A model generated the notes under the pieces. It did not search any database. It was not told the origin of the DNA and saw only the letters and a program-made list of their open reading frames with translations. Of a DNA stretch of 10,639 bases, positions 7,618 through 10,639 are shown piece after piece (position 1 is the first letter of the stretch; each line of letters begins with the position of its first letter). The DNA lies in the NCBI GenBank assembly GCA_034006405.1, contig JAVESW010000038.1:1-10639 (forward strand). Direction: 5' to 3'. A program made the translations under genes and the position numbers. This stretch comes from JALNYB01 sp023230065. GTDB lineage: Archaea; Thermoplasmatota; Thermoplasmata; Methanomassiliicoccales; Methanomethylophilaceae.

Positions 7618-7636
7618 AACCCTCTACCATCCTATG

Positions 7637-7648
7637 TACGTTTAATGC
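7637..7648 (-). promoter_or_regulatory. Possible TATA-like element for the thioesterase operon
   Basis: Read on the minus strand this is GCATTAAACGTA, a weak A/T-rich match centred about 26 bases before the thioesterase ATG. It is the only A/T-rich candidate at a suitable distance in the otherwise GC-richer gap 7618-7722. Support is position only. Confidence 0.25.
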
Positions 7649-7690
7649 TCTCGGTCCGACTCCGTGTAATAGGTTCCCGCGCACAGGATA

Positions 7691-7700
7691 CGTTATTATC
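7691..7700 (+). promoter_or_regulatory. Possible TATA-like element for the helicase gene
   Basis: CGTTATTATC, centred about 27 bases before ATG 7723, is at the distance expected for a leaderless transcript. This conflicts with the strong ribosome-binding sequence at 7702-7713, which would be useful only if transcription begins further upstream. One of the two is probably not used. Confidence 0.3.
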
Positions 7701-7701
7701 T

Positions 7702-7713
7702 AAAGGAGGCGAT
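7702..7713 (+). promoter_or_regulatory. Extended Shine-Dalgarno sequence of the helicase gene
   Basis: AAAGGAGGCGAT matches the complement of the conserved 16S rRNA 3' end (AAAGGAGGTGAT) at 11 of 12 positions. It ends nine bases before ATG 7723. It is by far the strongest ribosome site in the window; most other genes here show weak or no Shine-Dalgarno sequence. An in-frame TAA at 7714-7716 excludes any earlier start, so the ATG is well fixed. Confidence 0.65.
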
Positions 7714-7722
7714 TAAGGGCCG

Positions 7723-10639
7723 ATGGGACTAGAAGACGATATCTATTCGGAATTACTCGAATTGAGAGACACAATTCGTGAGAATCGTACATATTCTAAT
7801 GGCAGACTGCCTGTTGTGTGTTCTGATGAGGCATTACACGAAATGGCGCAGCGGATTCCTACAAAAGCCGAGGACTTCTCTGCCATAGTGGGTATCGGAC
7901 AGAGATTTGTGGAATTATATGGTGATGATTTCCTTACAGTCACCAAAAAATATGCAATAACTGTTGCCAGGGGCTCCAATATGGATAGTAATATTGCCCA
8001 AACCCTCAGAGAACTTGAGAAAAAACTCATCAACATCAGTAGGAACAATCGTCTTCTGTTCCAACCTAAGATCTACAGGAAAAACGCTTTCGATCTTTTA
8101 TCTGTTCCGAATATCGACATCATGGGCCTGATATTCGGAAATAAACGCTCAATCAAACTCTGTGACTCTACCAAAAGTCAAGATGATCTTAGAAGATTCA
8201 AACAACTGACTGATATCTACAGAGAGGTTAACAGAGACTTGAGGGATAAGGGACAATATGATCTGTATATCGCATATCCTTTTGTTGAAGGGAAACTTCC
8301 CGGAGAAGACTTCGATGTCCGTGCTCCGTTGGCGTTATTTCCAGCCATCATGGAGAAGGATGCAAAATCGGTAACACTTTCGATGGACAACTCGAGAGAT
8401 GTCATCTACAACAACTCTCTCATAACCGCATTCATAAAATTCAGCAAAAAGAACCGCCTTCTCCCCAATAACGTACTCGAGGATTATTCCGGCGAGTCAT
8501 TCATTGCCGACCTAATAAAATTCTATGAAGAACAAGGACTCCAGATCAAATGCTCATACGGCAACCCAGTCCCATTCATCGATTACAAAGTAGGCGAATT
8601 CCCCAAATATCTTCCGGGCGACCTGAATATGACTCAGAATGTGGTCCTAGGAAAATATCCTACCTATTCGAGCAGCATACAGAAAGACTTCGATGATCTG
8701 CTTGCAGGAAACGAGATCAATGGTATCCTAGAGGATCTGGTCAAGGATCTTAATATCGGTGATTTCCTCTCAGATCTCCCTGATCCGTTATCAGGCGAGG
8801 AACTCAAGAGCAGAGGATTGGAAGCTTCGGAGGTCAACATAACATATATCAACTCGCTCAACAGCGCACAGGAAAATGTTCTTACAGCTGTGAACCGTGA
8901 TGACAAACTCGTCATTCAGGGACCCCCGGGAACAGGCAAATCACAGGTCATAACAGGACTCATAACCTCTGCCGTAACAAGCGGAAAGACAGTCCTAATG
9001 GTGTCCGAAAAGAAAACAGCATTGGATGTTGTTTACTCCAGATTGGGTAGCCTTTCCAAATACTGCATGATGATCGATGACGTGGGTAATAAAGATCAAT
9101 TCTACCAACAGTTGTCACACATGCTTGACATCAATCATCCAAAAACTGGTGCGGATCTCTTACCGTTATCGGAAAGTATCGATAAAGATGTCGCTGTCCT
9201 GTCTAACATCGCAGAAAAAATGTATAGTCCAGGAGAATTCGGTATTGAACCTTACAAACTATATTCCATGGACAGATGGCTCAATATCAATGATAAAACC
9301 CAGTTCGAAGAATACAAATCACTTAGAGATAAGATTGACCCCGCCCTTCTCGAATTGAAATACAACAGTGTAAAAGAACTTCATAGAGAATATGGTGACA
9401 GCACTCTGGCCAATAATTTTGAGGATTACTGCGACTGCCTTGATAAAACCCCGTGGTTGGGATTGATGAAAACCGATCTCTCCGAATACAACATAGGAGA
9501 GATGAAAGCCGATCTCATGGACCTAGAAAACCAAATGTTAGATTGGAAGGGCAAAGGATTCCTTGCGAGATTATTCTCAAAAGGAAAAGTCACTCGCGAA
9601 GCCACTCTGATGCTGGACAAGTATTTCAACAAATATACCGACCGCACGATCTCCAATGTGCTTGATGATCCTAAGAAGATATTCGACGGACTGGACGATT
9701 ATGAGATGTTTTCTGCCAGAACCACAGTATACAACAAACTGAACGACAGCGAACGTCTCTACGGTCACAATCTACTGAATATATCTAAAACATCCAAAAC
9801 CTCATTCGTTCAAAGCAACGACGACATCTACAAATTCATCCTAAATTCACATCTTCAGAAATTCGATGCCGCCAACAAGGCATTGCTACAAGAGATACAG
9901 GACTTCGACAGCATCATTGCTGACATGGACCGCAAGATCCAAGAAAAAAAGATTCTAACGCGTGACAAGGTCGAAGAGACCCTTCAGGAAAATCTAAGAT
10001 ACATCTCCGAATCCAAAAGACGCGGAGATATCAACCGTATCATTGAGAATAAACGTAAATGGAGCCTTAATAAATTCCTCAACCGCTACAGTTACGAACT
10101 ATTCAAAGGCGTGAAGGTCTGGCTTCTAACGCCTGAAGTAGTGTCTGAGATAATGCCTTTGGAAATGGGATTGTTCGACCTTCTCATATTCGATGAAGCC
10201 TCTCAGATGTATGTCGAAAAAGGCATCCCGTCTATCTACCGTGCGAAGAAAGTGGTCATCGCCGGAGACCATAAACAGTTGCGTCCGTCGAGTCTCGGTA
10301 CCGGCCGCATGGAATACGGCAATGACGATGATGAGACTGGAGAAGACGACGAAGTATCTGCAGCATTAGAGGAAGAAAGTTTATTGGACCTCGCAAGAGC
10401 ACGTTACGACAACATACTCCTAAATTTCCATTACAGATCCAAATACGAAGAACTGATAGCATTTTCCAACTATGCATTCTACGGCGGAAGACTGTACGTC
10501 TCACCCAATGTAATACAACCTGAAAGACCTCCTATCGAAGTCCATAAGGTCACTGGTCTCTGGGAAAATAAGGCCAACATAGCAGAAGCACAGGAAATTG
10601 TAAACCTTCTCAAAGAATTCTTCATTACAAGAAAAGATA
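7723..10639 (+). CDS. HRDC / DUF4011-like / superfamily 1 (UPF1-like) helicase, 3'-truncated
   Basis: A very large ATP-dependent helicase or translocase; 972 codons are present and the frame is still open at the right edge. Residues about 7-75 form an HRDC domain (CSDEALHEMAQRIP, then FSAIVGIGQRFVELYG), a nucleic-acid-binding module best known from RecQ. Residues about 93-120 (ELEKKLINISRNNRLLF) resemble the opening of DUF4011. The SF1 core follows: motif I GPPGTGKS (400-407), Ia near VLMVSEKKTALDV (424-435), motif II FDEASQ (823-828), motif III GDHKQLRP (848-855), and the next conserved block HYRSKYEELIAFSN (from 903). Between Ia and II sits an insertion of about 365 residues, whose part at about 707-779 looks coiled-coil. 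The stretch VWLLTPEVVSEIMP before motif II is typical of DUF4011-type helicases. Motifs V and VI and any C-terminal nuclease (Vsr-like or DUF3320 in relatives) are beyond the window. The role could be genome maintenance or antiviral defence. Confidence 0.9.
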   Translation, partial: MGLEDDIYSELLELRDTIRENRTYSNGRLPVVCSDEALHEMAQRIPTKAEDFSAIVGIGQRFVELYGDDFLTVTKKYAITVARGSNMDSNIAQTLRELEKKLINISRNNRLLFQPKIYRKNAFDLLSVPNIDIMGLIFGNKRSIKLCDSTKSQDDLRRFKQLTDIYREVNRDLRDKGQYDLYIAYPFVEGKLPGEDFDVRAPLALFPAIMEKDAKSVTLSMDNSRDVIYNNSLITAFIKFSKKNRLLPNNVLEDYSGESFIADLIKFYEEQGLQIKCSYGNPVPFIDYKVGEFPKYLPGDLNMTQNVVLGKYPTYSSSIQKDFDDLLAGNEINGILEDLVKDLNIGDFLSDLPDPLSGEELKSRGLEASEVNITYINSLNSAQENVLTAVNRDDKLVIQGPPGTGKSQVITGLITSAVTSGKTVLMVSEKKTALDVVYSRLGSLSKYCMMIDDVGNKDQFYQQLSHMLDINHPKTGADLLPLSESIDKDVAVLSNIAEKMYSPGEFGIEPYKLYSMDRWLNINDKTQFEEYKSLRDKIDPALLELKYNSVKELHREYGDSTLANNFEDYCDCLDKTPWLGLMKTDLSEYNIGEMKADLMDLENQMLDWKGKGFLARLFSKGKVTREATLMLDKYFNKYTDRTISNVLDDPKKIFDGLDDYEMFSARTTVYNKLNDSERLYGHNLLNISKTSKTSFVQSNDDIYKFILNSHLQKFDAANKALLQEIQDFDSIIADMDRKIQEKKILTRDKVEETLQENLRYISESKRRGDINRIIENKRKWSLNKFLNRYSYELFKGVKVWLLTPEVVSEIMPLEMGLFDLLIFDEASQMYVEKGIPSIYRAKKVVIAGDHKQLRPSSLGTGRMEYGNDDDETGEDDEVSAALEEESLLDLARARYDNILLNFHYRSKYEELIAFSNYAFYGGRLYVSPNVIQPERPPIEVHKVTGLWENKANIAEAQEIVNLLKEFFITRKD

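Noticed and set aside
7645..7680. Possible tRNA 3' half suggested by GGTCCGACTCC
   Set aside because: The loop lacks the TTC of a T-arm, the stem has a mismatch, and no matching acceptor strand, anticodon arm or D-arm occurs in the 75 bases upstream.
9077..9358. Plus-strand open frame in another phase inside the helicase gene
   Set aside because: It overlaps the continuous 972-codon helicase frame, has no domain features, and no frameshift is needed to explain the region.

Overview
The window looks like chromosomal DNA from a methanogen-type euryarchaeon, most plausibly of the Thermoplasmata/Methanomassiliicoccales group. The support is an archaeal-type tyrosyl-tRNA synthetase, a stand-alone archaeal TctA-like membrane protein, AT-rich TATA-like elements about 25-31 bp upstream of several starts (a leaderless arrangement), and tightly packed genes. 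None of the eight stop codons visible is TAG, which fits that lineage but is too few to prove it. The assignment is inference; no rRNA or lineage-specific gene is present.

Layout. (1) 1-2797, plus strand: an apparent three-gene operon. It holds the 3' part of an ABC transporter ATPase, its ABC-2 type permease (4-base ATGA overlap), and immediately afterwards (0-base gap) a DHH/DHHA1 phosphoesterase of the NrnA type. (2) 2800-3867, minus strand: tyrosyl-tRNA synthetase, convergent with the operon and 2 bases away. (3) 3868-3979: a divergent promoter region with one TATA-like box per direction. (4) 3980-6711, plus strand: a TctA/DUF112-family membrane protein (GTG start) followed by a DHA2-type MFS drug exporter. 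(5) 6714-7617, minus strand: a two-gene operon of an FlK-like hot-dog acyl-CoA thioesterase and a small four-CxxC zinc-ribbon protein; its 3' end again meets the MFS gene with 2 bases between. (6) 7618-7722: a second divergent intergenic region. (7) 7723-10639, plus strand: a very large multidomain helicase, open through the right edge of the window. It has an HRDC domain, a DUF4011-like segment, and a superfamily 1 (UPF1-like) helicase core interrupted by a long insertion.

Most genes are housekeeping or transport functions: membrane export, small-nucleotide turnover, translation, multidrug efflux. The least ordinary part is the right third. The HRDC-DUF4011-SF1 architecture belongs to a class of large helicases, some members of which are linked to antiviral defence and carry a C-terminal nuclease; that end lies outside the window. 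The thioesterase keeps all five active-site positions of fluoroacetyl-CoA thioesterase at exact spacing, and it is cotranscribed with an unassigned zinc-ribbon protein. I found no tRNA, rRNA, CRISPR array, insertion sequence or long repeat.
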